DNA of 62,560 nt, from assembly GCA_025350815.1 (NCBI GenBank), contig JANXXE010000048.1:1-62560 (forward strand). Reading direction: 5' to 3'. Numbering within the stretch: position 1 is the first letter of the stretch; each line of letters starts with the position of its first letter. Below, piece by piece: positions 55,142-62,560 of this stretch. The translations under genes and the position numbers were made by a program. The DNA comes from Myxococcales bacterium (GTDB taxonomy: Bacteria; Myxococcota_A; Polyangia; Fen-1088). The notes beneath the pieces are model-generated. The model saw nothing but the letters and a program-made list of their open reading frames with translations. It was not told where the DNA came from and ran no database searches.

Positions 55142-57522
55142 AGCCGTCGCCGCTGTCAACGCTGGACGCGCAGCCGGTCGTCGTCGTGGTCGGCGCCACC
55201 GTCGCTGGTGCCGTGGTCGCGCGCTGCCTGGCGCAGGCGGGCCAGCGTGTCTGTGTGTTCGACCGCGCGCCTGAACCCGGCGCGGGGCAGGCGGCCGACG
55301 CGTACTTGCAGCAGGCCGTCGCCGCGGGTGCCCGCGTGTTCGGTGCCCTTGACGTGCGCGGCGTGCAGCGCGGGGGCACCCGGTGGGTCGTGGCGTTCGA
55401 AGCTCCCGGCCTTGGGCGCGAGAAGTTCGAGGCGCCCGCGATGTTTGTCCTGTGCGATGTCGTCGTGGTCGCGGATCCGGCGCAGGCGCCACTGGTCGCT
55501 GGACTGGGGGGCGGGATCGAGATCGTCGTGTTGTCCGATGCTGTCGACGTGCCGGCGGCCGAGTCGACGGCGATGCGTCTGGCGACGGCGCGCGGCTGGA
55601 CCATCGTTGCGGGGGCTCCCATTTCGCCGCCGCCTGCGCCGACGGCGGGTTTGTGCTTCACCGAATCGATGAAGGGGCACGTCTCGACGCAGGTGAAGGA
55701 CGGCGACTACGCGCGCGGCCTGCGCCTGGGCAAGGAAGAAGGCTCGGACTTTGTCTTTGTCCTCACCCTCGTCGGTGAGGACGCCCGGGTCCTGATTGGC
55801 GATGCCGATCATCCGGCCCGCAGCGTGGGCACCGTCGTGGCGAACCGGCTGTCTGGGCACCCGTTGATGGTCGCAGGCGGCGATTTCAATCTGTTTGTCG
55901 ATCAGCCGGGCGCGCGGGGCGATCCGCCCGTCCGCCGCATGAAGTACCGCATGAAGATGCTGTCGCAGGAAGGCCAGACGTTTTTCATGGACGGCTTCAA
56001 GGTCATTCGCGACGATCCCGGCCTTGACGTGTGGGCCGACACCACGACGCTGTACACGACTGTCTACGACGGCCCGGGCCCGGACAGCCCGATGCTGGGA
56101 CAGGGCATCCTGCGTATCTTGCCGGCGGATTTCGCCCACCAGCTGACGACATTCCAGGTCACCAATGGCCGGTCGATGCGGGAACGCGTGCGCCTGCTGG
56201 TGGCGTTCGCGCGCGTCTTTCTGGGCACGCTGTTCGACACCTACGTCGGCGCGGCGCTGGATCTGCCCGGTGTCCGGCGGCCCGGCGGCCCGCAGCGCGC
56301 GCTGGCCGCGTTGTTGTTGCGCACCGTCGGCATCGCTGTGCTGGCGGCGCTGGCGCTGTGGCCGTGGCGTCCGGCGCTTCTGCGCGGCCAGCCGCCGATT
56401 GTCGCCGAGGGCCTACCCCCGTCGCCGCTGCCCGCCGACGTGGCGGCGCTGGGCCTGTTTCCGCAGTATCTGCGCGGTCTGGATCTGCGGCCGGGCCAGT
56501 ATCAACTGGAGACGCTGCGCCTGCGCGTGACGCTGCCTGCGGACGCGTTGGTGCAGGATCACGGGGGGCTGGCCAAGATTCCGTTTCATCCACCCGACAT
56601 TCAGCCGCTGCATGATCTGCCCCTGCGTCGGGGCTACTGCACGCTGATGCGGCTGCGCGATGCTGCCGGGCAGGTCGTGGGCATCGGCAGCCAGGTCGAG
56701 ATCGCGTCGTTCGATTCGCAGCCTTTGCGGCATGACGTGAGAACCGATTCCCACTGGACGCTGACGCTGCCGGGGCGGGGCATGTTGTTTCTGGGCCAGC
56801 ACGAGGGCGGGCCGGACCTGGGCGGTCTGCAGGCCGCAGCCCAGAAGGACGGACATCCCTGGCGGGGCGAGCGCCGAATCAATCACACGCTCGGTCCCTT
56901 GCCAGAACAGCGAGGTATCGTCTTCGGTGGCACGGGCAGCCTGATCGGTGTCGTCGGTGTGTTTCGCGAGTACAACACCTTCAGCGAGGTTCCGGGCGAA
57001 GGTGACGTTTCGGGCAGCGCCGATTTGGAGATTGTGCTGCTGACCGCCAGTCGCGCCCCCGCCGCCGCGACGAATGGGCAAGTCATTCACCGATCGCTCG
57101 AAATCGATCTGGGCCGCGACATTCTGTATCGCTCGCAGGGAAACGGGGTGGCGGGCGAGATTGTTCCGGCCTCGCTGGGTATGCTGCCTGATCGGGCGCT
57201 GGCCGCTGTGACGGTGTTCATGGCGAAGGTGCGCGACGAACGCGGCGCGGTGGTCGGTCAAGCGTCAGCCTCGCGCGTGGACGCGCCGGGCGCGGCGCCG
57301 CTTGGGCAGTGGTCGTTGACGTTCCCGGAGGGCACGGTCTTCGTTGCGCCCCGTGAGGACGGCACTGTTGCCGGCGCTGCGACCGGGTTTCTGGGCTCGC
57401 ACGGGGGCAGGGTCGTCGGTGGAACCGGTGTGTACGCCCACGCGATGGGCACGATGCGGGAGCAATCGCCCGACGGTGCCGCGGTCTGGCGTCTCTTTCT
57501 GACACTCGCGCACGACCACTAG
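55138..57522 (+). CDS. Two-part protein: sterol-oxidase C-terminal region plus tandem GGTG beta-barrel repeats
   Basis: 794 residues; GTG at 55138 overlaps the hydrolase stop (GTGA). Residues 12-160 form a Rossmann-like segment (VVVVVGATVAGAVVARCLAQ). From about 174 (FTESMKGHVS) to 380 the sequence matches the C-terminal block that large GMC sterol oxidases carry (FNLFVDQP, GFKVIRDDPGLDVWADTTTL, FAHQLTTFQV). A membrane helix (about 389-412) follows, then two copies of a barrel-like unit with GGTG at 597-600 and 761-764; the form VVGGTGVYAHAMGTMRE resembles allene oxide cyclase/dirigent proteins. The long upstream frame starting at 54172 is out of frame with the hydrolase and is not protein-like. 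Confidence 0.8.
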   Translation: MKPSPLSTLDAQPVVVVVGATVAGAVVARCLAQAGQRVCVFDRAPEPGAGQAADAYLQQAVAAGARVFGALDVRGVQRGGTRWVVAFEAPGLGREKFEAPAMFVLCDVVVVADPAQAPLVAGLGGGIEIVVLSDAVDVPAAESTAMRLATARGWTIVAGAPISPPPAPTAGLCFTESMKGHVSTQVKDGDYARGLRLGKEEGSDFVFVLTLVGEDARVLIGDADHPARSVGTVVANRLSGHPLMVAGGDFNLFVDQPGARGDPPVRRMKYRMKMLSQEGQTFFMDGFKVIRDDPGLDVWADTTTLYTTVYDGPGPDSPMLGQGILRILPADFAHQLTTFQVTNGRSMRERVRLLVAFARVFLGTLFDTYVGAALDLPGVRRPGGPQRALAALLLRTVGIAVLAALALWPWRPALLRGQPPIVAEGLPPSPLPADVAALGLFPQYLRGLDLRPGQYQLETLRLRVTLPADALVQDHGGLAKIPFHPPDIQPLHDLPLRRGYCTLMRLRDAAGQVVGIGSQVEIASFDSQPLRHDVRTDSHWTLTLPGRGMLFLGQHEGGPDLGGLQAAAQKDGHPWRGERRINHTLGPLPEQRGIVFGGTGSLIGVVGVFREYNTFSEVPGEGDVSGSADLEIVLLTASRAPAAATNGQVIHRSLEIDLGRDILYRSQGNGVAGEIVPASLGMLPDRALAAVTVFMAKVRDERGAVVGQASASRVDAPGAAPLGQWSLTFPEGTVFVAPREDGTVAGAATGFLGSHGGRVVGGTGVYAHAMGTMREQSPDGAAVWRLFLTLAHDH

Positions 57523-57640
57523 ACGTAGACGGGTGTCCCGGCGTGATTCGCCTCACCTGCGACCTTTCGCGCGTGTTGCATCCGCATTCCTCGGCCGATA
57601 TCAATGATCCTTCGCGACCGTCTGAAACGGGGAGGGTGCC

Positions 57641-59197
57641 ATGTACTCAGCTCTTTGCGCAGTCGTAGTCCTAGCCGCCAGTCCAGCCGCGCACCCGCGC
57701 GTCGCGGTTGGTAATTTCTTTGCGGAATCGAACTCGCTGTATCCGCGCATCGTGCCGATGACCGGCAGCGACACCCCGCCTGAACGGGAAAAGTGGCTTG
57801 CCGATGCCGCCAAGGAAAATACGATAACCACCGGCGTGGTCGAGGCGGGCATCAGGCTGGGCCTGGATCTTCAGCCCGTGCACACGGCGCGCGCCCCGTC
57901 GCTAGGCTCGGTCGAGCGGGCGTCCTTCGAAAGCCACGTGGGTAAGTTGATTGCAGACCTCAAGCGCGCGCAGCCGCCGTTTGCCGGGGTCATCCTGAAT
58001 CTGCACGGCGCCATGGTTGTCGATGGGTTTCCCCACGGCGACGCCGAACTTGTCCACCGCGTGCGCACGGCGATGGGCCCGAAATTCCCGATTGTCGTGA
58101 CGCACGACTTTCACGCAAATGTCGCGCCCGAGATCGTCGAGAATTCGGATGTCCTGATCACGTTCAAGGAAAACCCGCACGTCGACACCAAAGAACGGGG
58201 CATCCAGGCGTCGACGATCATGGCCGGCATCCTGTCGGGCAAGCTGCACCCGGTGCAGGCGCTGGTGAAGCCGCCCATGGTCTTCAACATCGTCTATCAG
58301 GACACCTTCCACGCGCCGCTGAAGGCGATCGTGGATGAATCCCGGCGCATGGAAAAGATGGACCCGAAGATCCTCGCGGTTAGCTTTTCGGGCGGCTACC
58401 AGTATGCCGACGTGCCGCAGATGGGACCCAGTGTCATCGTCGTCACCGACGGCGACAAGGATCACGCCCGGCGCGAGGCGCAGCGGCTGTCGGATATGGT
58501 GTGGGCGCTGCGCGACCGTCTGGTGATGCGCGCGCCCGATGCGGCCGCAGCGGTGCGCATGGCGCAGCAGAACGACAAGTTTCCCGTGGTGCTGATGGAC
58601 ACGGGTGACAATGTCGGCGGTGGCTCGGCGGGGGACGGCACGGCGCTGCTGGATCAGCTGCTGCAACAGCACGCCACGGGATGGGTGATGACCATCGCAG
58701 ACGCCCAGGCCAATGAGGCTGCGTTTCGCGCTGGTGTGACCGGAACCTTCGACTTCATGGTCGGCGGCAAGACCGACAAAATGCACGGCGTTCCGATCCA
58801 CGTGCGCGGCCGTGTGAAGGCGCTGACCGACGGGGCTTTTGTCGAGACCGAGGTCCGCCATTCGGGCCGCCGCTACCACGACATGGGTCCGACCGCGGTT
58901 ATTCTCGTCGAGGGTTCCACTCGCGATTTGCCGAATCTTCTGCTTTTGACCAAGACGCCGACGACCCCCTACAGCCTGCAGCAGATCGTCAGCAACGGCG
59001 TCTACCCGGAACGCCAGCACATCCTGGTCGCCAAGGGCACCACGGCCCCGCGCGCCGCGTACGAGCCCGTCGCCGCGCGCATCATAGAGGTGAATACGCC
59101 GGGCGCCACCGACGTGAACCCCGCGCATTTCACCTACCGCAACGTGCGCCGCCCGCTGTTCGGCCTGGACGACAACAAGGTGCCGACCAAACGCTGA
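57641..59197 (+). CDS. M81 metallopeptidase, MlrC (microcystinase C) family
   Basis: 518 residues, ATG after GGAGGG. An N-terminal hydrophobic stretch (about 1-17) suggests export, unusual for the family. The zinc-binding parts of M81 (LNLHGAMV, THDFHANVAPEIV) are in the N-terminal domain and the C-terminal MlrC domain has MDTGDNVGGGSAGDGT. Family members hydrolyse peptides or acyl-amino bonds and the name comes from microcystin degradation; the natural substrate here is unknown. Follows the GMC operon after 118 bp, in which I see no gene. Confidence 0.9.
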   Translation: MYSALCAVVVLAASPAAHPRVAVGNFFAESNSLYPRIVPMTGSDTPPEREKWLADAAKENTITTGVVEAGIRLGLDLQPVHTARAPSLGSVERASFESHVGKLIADLKRAQPPFAGVILNLHGAMVVDGFPHGDAELVHRVRTAMGPKFPIVVTHDFHANVAPEIVENSDVLITFKENPHVDTKERGIQASTIMAGILSGKLHPVQALVKPPMVFNIVYQDTFHAPLKAIVDESRRMEKMDPKILAVSFSGGYQYADVPQMGPSVIVVTDGDKDHARREAQRLSDMVWALRDRLVMRAPDAAAAVRMAQQNDKFPVVLMDTGDNVGGGSAGDGTALLDQLLQQHATGWVMTIADAQANEAAFRAGVTGTFDFMVGGKTDKMHGVPIHVRGRVKALTDGAFVETEVRHSGRRYHDMGPTAVILVEGSTRDLPNLLLLTKTPTTPYSLQQIVSNGVYPERQHILVAKGTTAPRAAYEPVAARIIEVNTPGATDVNPAHFTYRNVRRPLFGLDDNKVPTKR

Positions 59198-59203
59198 CGC
59201 GTT

Positions 59204-60403
59204 CTACGGCGCCGCGTTCACGTTGGTCACCACGTAGACGTAATCGTTGAAGTCGCCGTTGGCGGCTTCTTCGTAGGCCAGTAAATAGGCGTTTGCGACC
59301 GGCGCGCCGCCGCGGTCGCGTAAGGGGTAGACGCGAACGGCGTGCTTGGTCGGATTGGCGGCGTTGAGCGCATCTTCTGTGTACGTCGTGCGCGTCTTGC
59401 TTTCCGAGTAAAAGCCGAACGACGCGTCAGCCGGATCGAAGCCGTCCTTGGCGCCCGGTTGTACGGCGGGCAACAAGGTCTGTTCGTTGCCCCGGTCGAT
59501 GACGCCCACCACGACGCGTTTGGGCGTGCCTGTGCCCATGTAATAGCCGTAGGGCAGGGGCTCGTCGGGCGAATAGCGCGCGACCGGTTTCATCGTCACG
59601 GCCGTCGGGGATGCGCGCACAAAGCGCTGCGCGCGCACTTCCGTTCCCAGAAGGTTGTCCGTGATGCCCAGGATCAAGCCGGCGCCGCCGACGTCGATCT
59701 TGTAGCCCAGGGTTTCCAGTACCACCTGCAATGGTGGCTCGTTGTTGCCCTGTTCGCCCTTCGTGGCAAGCGCATACAGCGATACCTCCGTGTTCGCGGC
59801 CGTGTTCGAACTGGTAACGGTGAGACTGGCCGTGTGCAGCCCCAAGGCCGCATCGACCGGTGGGGTGAAGGTCAGCCTCAGCGTCGTGGCGGCGGCCGGT
59901 GCAAGCTTGACCGGCAGTCCCGGCGCGGCCAGCGAGAACAGGGCCTTGTCGGCCCCCATCAAGGCCAGAGCCGTCAGGTCAATCGCAGTGCCGGCGGTGT
60001 TGCGGACAGTCAGTGTCTTGTCGGGCAGCTTCGTACCGCGCACGCCGCTGAACACCAGTTCGTTGGGGACGAAGACCAGTGGCCCGGTGGCTGTGGTCCC
60101 GGCATCGCGTCCCGCAGGTGTTGCGGTCGTGTCACTGCCTACGTCGGAATTGTCTCCCGCAGGGGCCAAGTCCATTCCCGATCCAATCGTTCCGCCCGCC
60201 CCGTCCCCAGTCGAGTGCTCGGGCTGAGACCCCGCGTCTGCAGTTGTGGGCGCCGCCGGCCCATCCGTGCCGCTGCTGGCATCCGCCGTCGGCGAACTGG
60301 TCTGTGTACCCGCGCCGCCGGCACAGCCAATTCCGAGACCCAGAATCAACGCAACGGCGCCGTGGCGGTACCTGCTGATCTTCCCGTGGCTGGGTGCGTC
60401 CAT
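59204..60403 (-). CDS. Lipoprotein with choice-of-anchor (HYDIN-like) domain and DUF4114-like end
   Basis: 399 residues. Lipobox LGIGC, then a Thr/Asp/Gly/Ser-rich linker to about residue 108. An Ig-like choice-of-anchor domain follows (FVPNELVFSGVRGTKLPDKT, TLTVRN) and the C-terminus has the acidic EEAANGDFNDYVYVV pattern of DUF4114. AGGAGG precedes the ATG. Likely displayed at the cell surface and Ca-binding at the end domain. Convergent with the MlrC gene. Confidence 0.75.
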   Translation of the reverse strand: MDAPSHGKISRYRHGAVALILGLGIGCAGGAGTQTSSPTADASSGTDGPAAPTTADAGSQPEHSTGDGAGGTIGSGMDLAPAGDNSDVGSDTTATPAGRDAGTTATGPLVFVPNELVFSGVRGTKLPDKTLTVRNTAGTAIDLTALALMGADKALFSLAAPGLPVKLAPAAATTLRLTFTPPVDAALGLHTASLTVTSSNTAANTEVSLYALATKGEQGNNEPPLQVVLETLGYKIDVGGAGLILGITDNLLGTEVRAQRFVRASPTAVTMKPVARYSPDEPLPYGYYMGTGTPKRVVVGVIDRGNEQTLLPAVQPGAKDGFDPADASFGFYSESKTRTTYTEDALNAANPTKHAVRVYPLRDRGGAPVANAYLLAYEEAANGDFNDYVYVVTNVNAAP

Positions 60404-60480
60404 CGGGTCCTCCTGACCGGGTTCTACTGGACAATGTCCGGCAGCGTGGAAACGGTTACGCCGTTACAAGCCCCGGCGGT

Positions 60481-60509
60481 TTGACATACAGAAGCATACA
60501 AATCACAAT
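60481..60509 (+). promoter_or_regulatory. vapBC promoter (TTGACA, 17 bp, CACAAT)
   Basis: TTGACA (60481-60486) is a perfect -35; CACAAT (60504-60509), 17 bases away, is a four-of-six -10. The expected start of transcription falls on the vapB ATG (60517), giving a leaderless message. Confidence 0.65.
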
Positions 60510-60520
60510 TATTTGTATGC
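60494..60520. promoter_or_regulatory. vapBC operator palindrome, overlapping the start codon
   Basis: GCATACAAAT (60494-60503) and its perfect complement ATTTGTATGC (60511-60520), 7-base spacer. It covers the -10 and the first codon, exactly where a VapB or VapBC repressor would block initiation. Confidence 0.75.
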
Positions 60521-60762
60521 GCACCACGCTTGACCTCCCCGACGGCCTTGTCGAAGAGGCGCGGCGCCTGCTGGGTTTCAAATCCAAGACGGACACCATC
60601 GTGCTGTCGCTGACCGAACTCATCCGTCGTCGCCGGATTGACGAGCTCAAGGCCATGGCTGGAACCATCAGGCTTGAACTGGATGTTCCCGCATCGAGGC
60701 GCCGCCCGGGCCAGCGGCGGGAGGCGGCGGTGCCCGCCCGCAAGACGCGCCGAGCGTCGTGA
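60517..60762 (+). CDS. vapB: VapB-type antitoxin
   Basis: 81 residues. N-terminal ribbon-helix-helix-like start MRTTLDLPDGLVEEARRLLG typical of VapB/DUF2191 antitoxins, with a basic C-terminal tail for toxin neutralisation. The stop overlaps the toxin GTG, so the pair is coupled. The ATG lies within the right arm of the operator palindrome. An in-frame upstream extension to 60394 exists but is ruled out by the promoter and operator. Confidence 0.9.
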   Translation: MRTTLDLPDGLVEEARRLLGFKSKTDTIVLSLTELIRRRRIDELKAMAGTIRLELDVPASRRRPGQRREAAVPARKTRRAS

Positions 60763-61145
60763 TCGTCGTCGACACGTCCGTGTGGATCAGTTTTTTTCGC
60801 GGATCCTCACCGGGCATCACCGCCGAGTTGCGGGCCAGACTTGACCGGGACGAGGTTGCCCTGCCGGCGCCCGTGCTGGTCGAGTTACTGGCCGGGGCCA
60901 GCCGCGCCGACGCACCGAAGCTCAAGCGGGTCCTTTCCGCGCTGCCGCAATGGCGGCCCGCCGATGCCACCTGGACGACCATCGAAACATGGGCGTCGTG
61001 GGCAAGCGCGCGCGGCCAAAGGTTTGGCATCGGTGATTTGCTGATCGGGGGCATTGCCGCCGCGCACGGCGCCGCCGTCTGGTCATTGGACGGCGACTTT
61101 GAGCGAATGAATCAGCTTGGGTTCGTGCGTCTGTTCGCCCCGTGA
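60759..61145 (+). CDS. vapC: VapC-type PIN-domain ribonuclease toxin
   Basis: 128 residues, GTG start. PIN acidic residues: D5 in VVDTSVWI, the conserved Glu in PVLVELLAGA, and the Asp pair in IGDLLIGGIAA and SLDGDFERM. Mg-dependent RNase that cleaves RNA and halts growth when VapB is lost. Adjacent to, and likely regulated with, the antitoxin. Confidence 0.93.
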   Translation: MIVVDTSVWISFFRGSSPGITAELRARLDRDEVALPAPVLVELLAGASRADAPKLKRVLSALPQWRPADATWTTIETWASWASARGQRFGIGDLLIGGIAAAHGAAVWSLDGDFERMNQLGFVRLFAP

Positions 61146-61299
61146 CAATCCACCCGCCGGCAGCACCAGGTGCGCGTGCCGCGTTTCGCAGTTGGAATTC
61201 GCCGGCCACCTGCCGGCAGGGGTAGATCTGGGCCACAGGCGTGCCTAAGATGCGCCTTCCGCAGAGGCCATGAGCGAAGCTCAAGAAAAGGAAAATCCC

Positions 61300-62560
61300 A
61301 TGGAAACCAAGCCAGGCAGTGCCCGACGCCAGTTTTTGCACCAGGCGGCCCTCACTGCGGGGGCGCTTGCCATCCCACCTTCCTTCACGTCGGCGCACGC
61401 TGCCGACAAAGGCGCACCGGCCGCGCCCTCGGCGACGCCCGGGCGTTCAGCTGGGCCTCCTTATCTGGTCTTCCTTCCTTTGGGTAGTGATGACCCCTCG
61501 CCAGCCAAGATCTTCAAGGACCGCGCCTATATCGAATCCCTACCCATCGACGGGATCGTCATACACGGCAACACGGTGGTGGCGGCTGGCGAGAAAATCC
61601 CCAATTGCGTCTGGTCGAATCGGGACCCGCTGAAGCTTGCCCATGTGGTCGACGAAGCCGCCCCGCTCAAGGGGGCGTTTTCGAAACTGAACCGCAGCTG
61701 GTTCTTCGCGGTGACGACCATGAAGGCGAGCGATTGGTTCAGCGACTGGTCGACCTGCGTCGGCAATTTCGCCGTCATGGCCCGGGCCTGCCGGGATCTG
61801 GGCATGGAGGGTCTGTTCCTCGACAACACCGACGACAAATATCACCCCGTACCGATCTGGGGTTATCCCGGGCCGAAGGCCACCCCCGGCAAGACGCTGG
61901 ATGATTACCGCCGTCAGGTCCGTTTGCGCGGCAAGCAGATCATGGAAGCCTGCGTGCGGGAATACCCAGCGTTCAAACTGGCGCTCATCAAGGGGCCGGC
62001 TGTGACAGAGAAAGGGGATCCCCATATCGAGGGCGGCCTTCCAGAATTCGCTTTGACGACGGCGTTCTACAGCGGCCTTTTGGCCGGGGCCGGGGAAACC
62101 GGCATGGTCATCGACACCAGTGTCTTCTACAACACAAAAGAGCAGAAAAAGTTCGCGGGAAGCTACCAGTTTCGGAAGCATGAAATCCCGTCGAGCCGGT
62201 ACAACTGCCCAAGCCTTTCGCCCGAGGATCGGGCGTTGTGGACGCGCCGGCTCAAGGTCGGCTATGGCTTGAGCTACGGGTTCACGCAGGAAGGCATGAC
62301 CCACGCGCTCATGAACTCCGACTACGTGACCTGGTACTACAACGGCGGCGACAACCTCGACCCGGCAACCGTCAAAGAGAAATGGTGGCCCAAGGAAAGG
62401 TTCCCGGCCTTGGGCGGTGCAAGGGCGGCAGCGACCGCCCGAACGGCGAACAACCGTGCCTCGGGGATCCACTTTGCGACGGCCATGGGCGAGGCGACCG
62501 TCCAGGCCATCGCTGGCGACGCCTCGTTCCGCTACACGCTCGACATCGACAATCGCACCG
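61300..62560 (+). CDS. Tat-exported protein of unknown function, copy 2 (truncated by window edge)
   Basis: At least 420 residues; the window ends before the stop, and comparison with the 3535 copy suggests about 65 residues are missing. Starts METKPGSARRQFLHQ with the Tat motif RRQFL. The core has GLFLDNTDDKY and RLRGKQIMEACVREYP as in copy 1. Copies differ mainly by a short deletion near residue 270 and by the loops. The homology includes the 5' flank (AGGAAAATCCC before the ATG and the GCCTAAGATGC block further up), so a promoter-bearing segment was duplicated. Function unknown. Confidence 0.85.
   Translation, partial: METKPGSARRQFLHQAALTAGALAIPPSFTSAHAADKGAPAAPSATPGRSAGPPYLVFLPLGSDDPSPAKIFKDRAYIESLPIDGIVIHGNTVVAAGEKIPNCVWSNRDPLKLAHVVDEAAPLKGAFSKLNRSWFFAVTTMKASDWFSDWSTCVGNFAVMARACRDLGMEGLFLDNTDDKYHPVPIWGYPGPKATPGKTLDDYRRQVRLRGKQIMEACVREYPAFKLALIKGPAVTEKGDPHIEGGLPEFALTTAFYSGLLAGAGETGMVIDTSVFYNTKEQKKFAGSYQFRKHEIPSSRYNCPSLSPEDRALWTRRLKVGYGLSYGFTQEGMTHALMNSDYVTWYYNGGDNLDPATVKEKWWPKERFPALGGARAAATARTANNRASGIHFATAMGEATVQAIAGDASFRYTLDIDNRT

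Noticed and set aside
59204-61145. Mobile element bringing in vapBC
   Set aside because: No transposase, integrase, terminal repeats or target duplication seen around the pair.

Overview
The window is high-GC DNA with no rRNA, tRNA, CRISPR array or insertion sequence that I could recognise. The gene content points to a Myxococcota-like (Polyangia-type) or related predatory/soil bacterium. It has planctomycete-type cytochrome/Tat secreted protein pairs (DUF1549/DUF1553 + DUF1501 and DUF1592 + DUF1552), a PilZ protein, a type IV prepilin peptidase, many lipoproteins with Asp/Ala/Gly/Ser-rich linkers, and sterol-oxidase-like GMC proteins. This taxonomic call is an inference from gene content only.

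Layout. 1-3.5 kb: a complete hsdR (type I restriction; hsdM/hsdS would lie outside, to the left), followed by scrambled sequence that holds the C-terminal end of an alpha/beta hydrolase. 3.5-11 kb: a Tat-exported protein of unknown function, a GT4 glycosyltransferase, a small zinc-ribbon protein, a sugar-kinase-like phosphotransferase, an M32 carboxypeptidase and an MFS exporter. 11-15.7 kb: first PSCyt1-DUF1549-DUF1553/DUF1501 operon. 15.8-29.6 kb: mostly housekeeping and envelope genes (ElyC-type DUF218, Gfo/Idh/MocA, PilZ, gpmA, DUF4178, an E1-alpha dehydrogenase, a J-domain protein, rlmH-rsfS, pilD, manC). 29.7-32.9 kb: DUF1592/DUF1552 pair. 33-41 kb: metallo-beta-lactamase-fold protein, a lipoprotein distantly related to the protein at 3.5-5 kb, a beta-helix lipoprotein, a WlbA/WbpB-type dehydrogenase, and an ADH-SDR pair. 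41.3-45 kb: second DUF1549-DUF1553/DUF1501 operon. 45-49.8 kb: a tight four-gene operon (glutamine-synthetase-like ligase, Fe-ADH, PuuD-type hydrolase, ALDH), read here as a gamma-glutamylation route for an amino alcohol. 49.9-51.1 kb: a CLC transporter. 51.3-57.5 kb: a translationally coupled operon with a GMC sterol-oxidase-like enzyme, a membrane protein, an alpha/beta hydrolase with a Cys nucleophile, and a 794-residue two-part protein. 57.6-61.1 kb: an MlrC/M81 hydrolase, a lipoprotein and a vapBC module. 61.3 kb to the end: a second copy, in opposite orientation, of the 3.5-5 kb gene, cut by the window edge.

Two themes run through the window. One is secreted, Tat- or lipobox-bearing redox and hydrolase proteins, consistent with an organism that processes external polymers. 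The other is start-site architecture: several genes have a TAGNNT-like hexamer 5-9 bases before the start codon and no Shine-Dalgarno sequence, which suggests leaderless transcription. Functions of the DUF families are not known, and I do not assign any.
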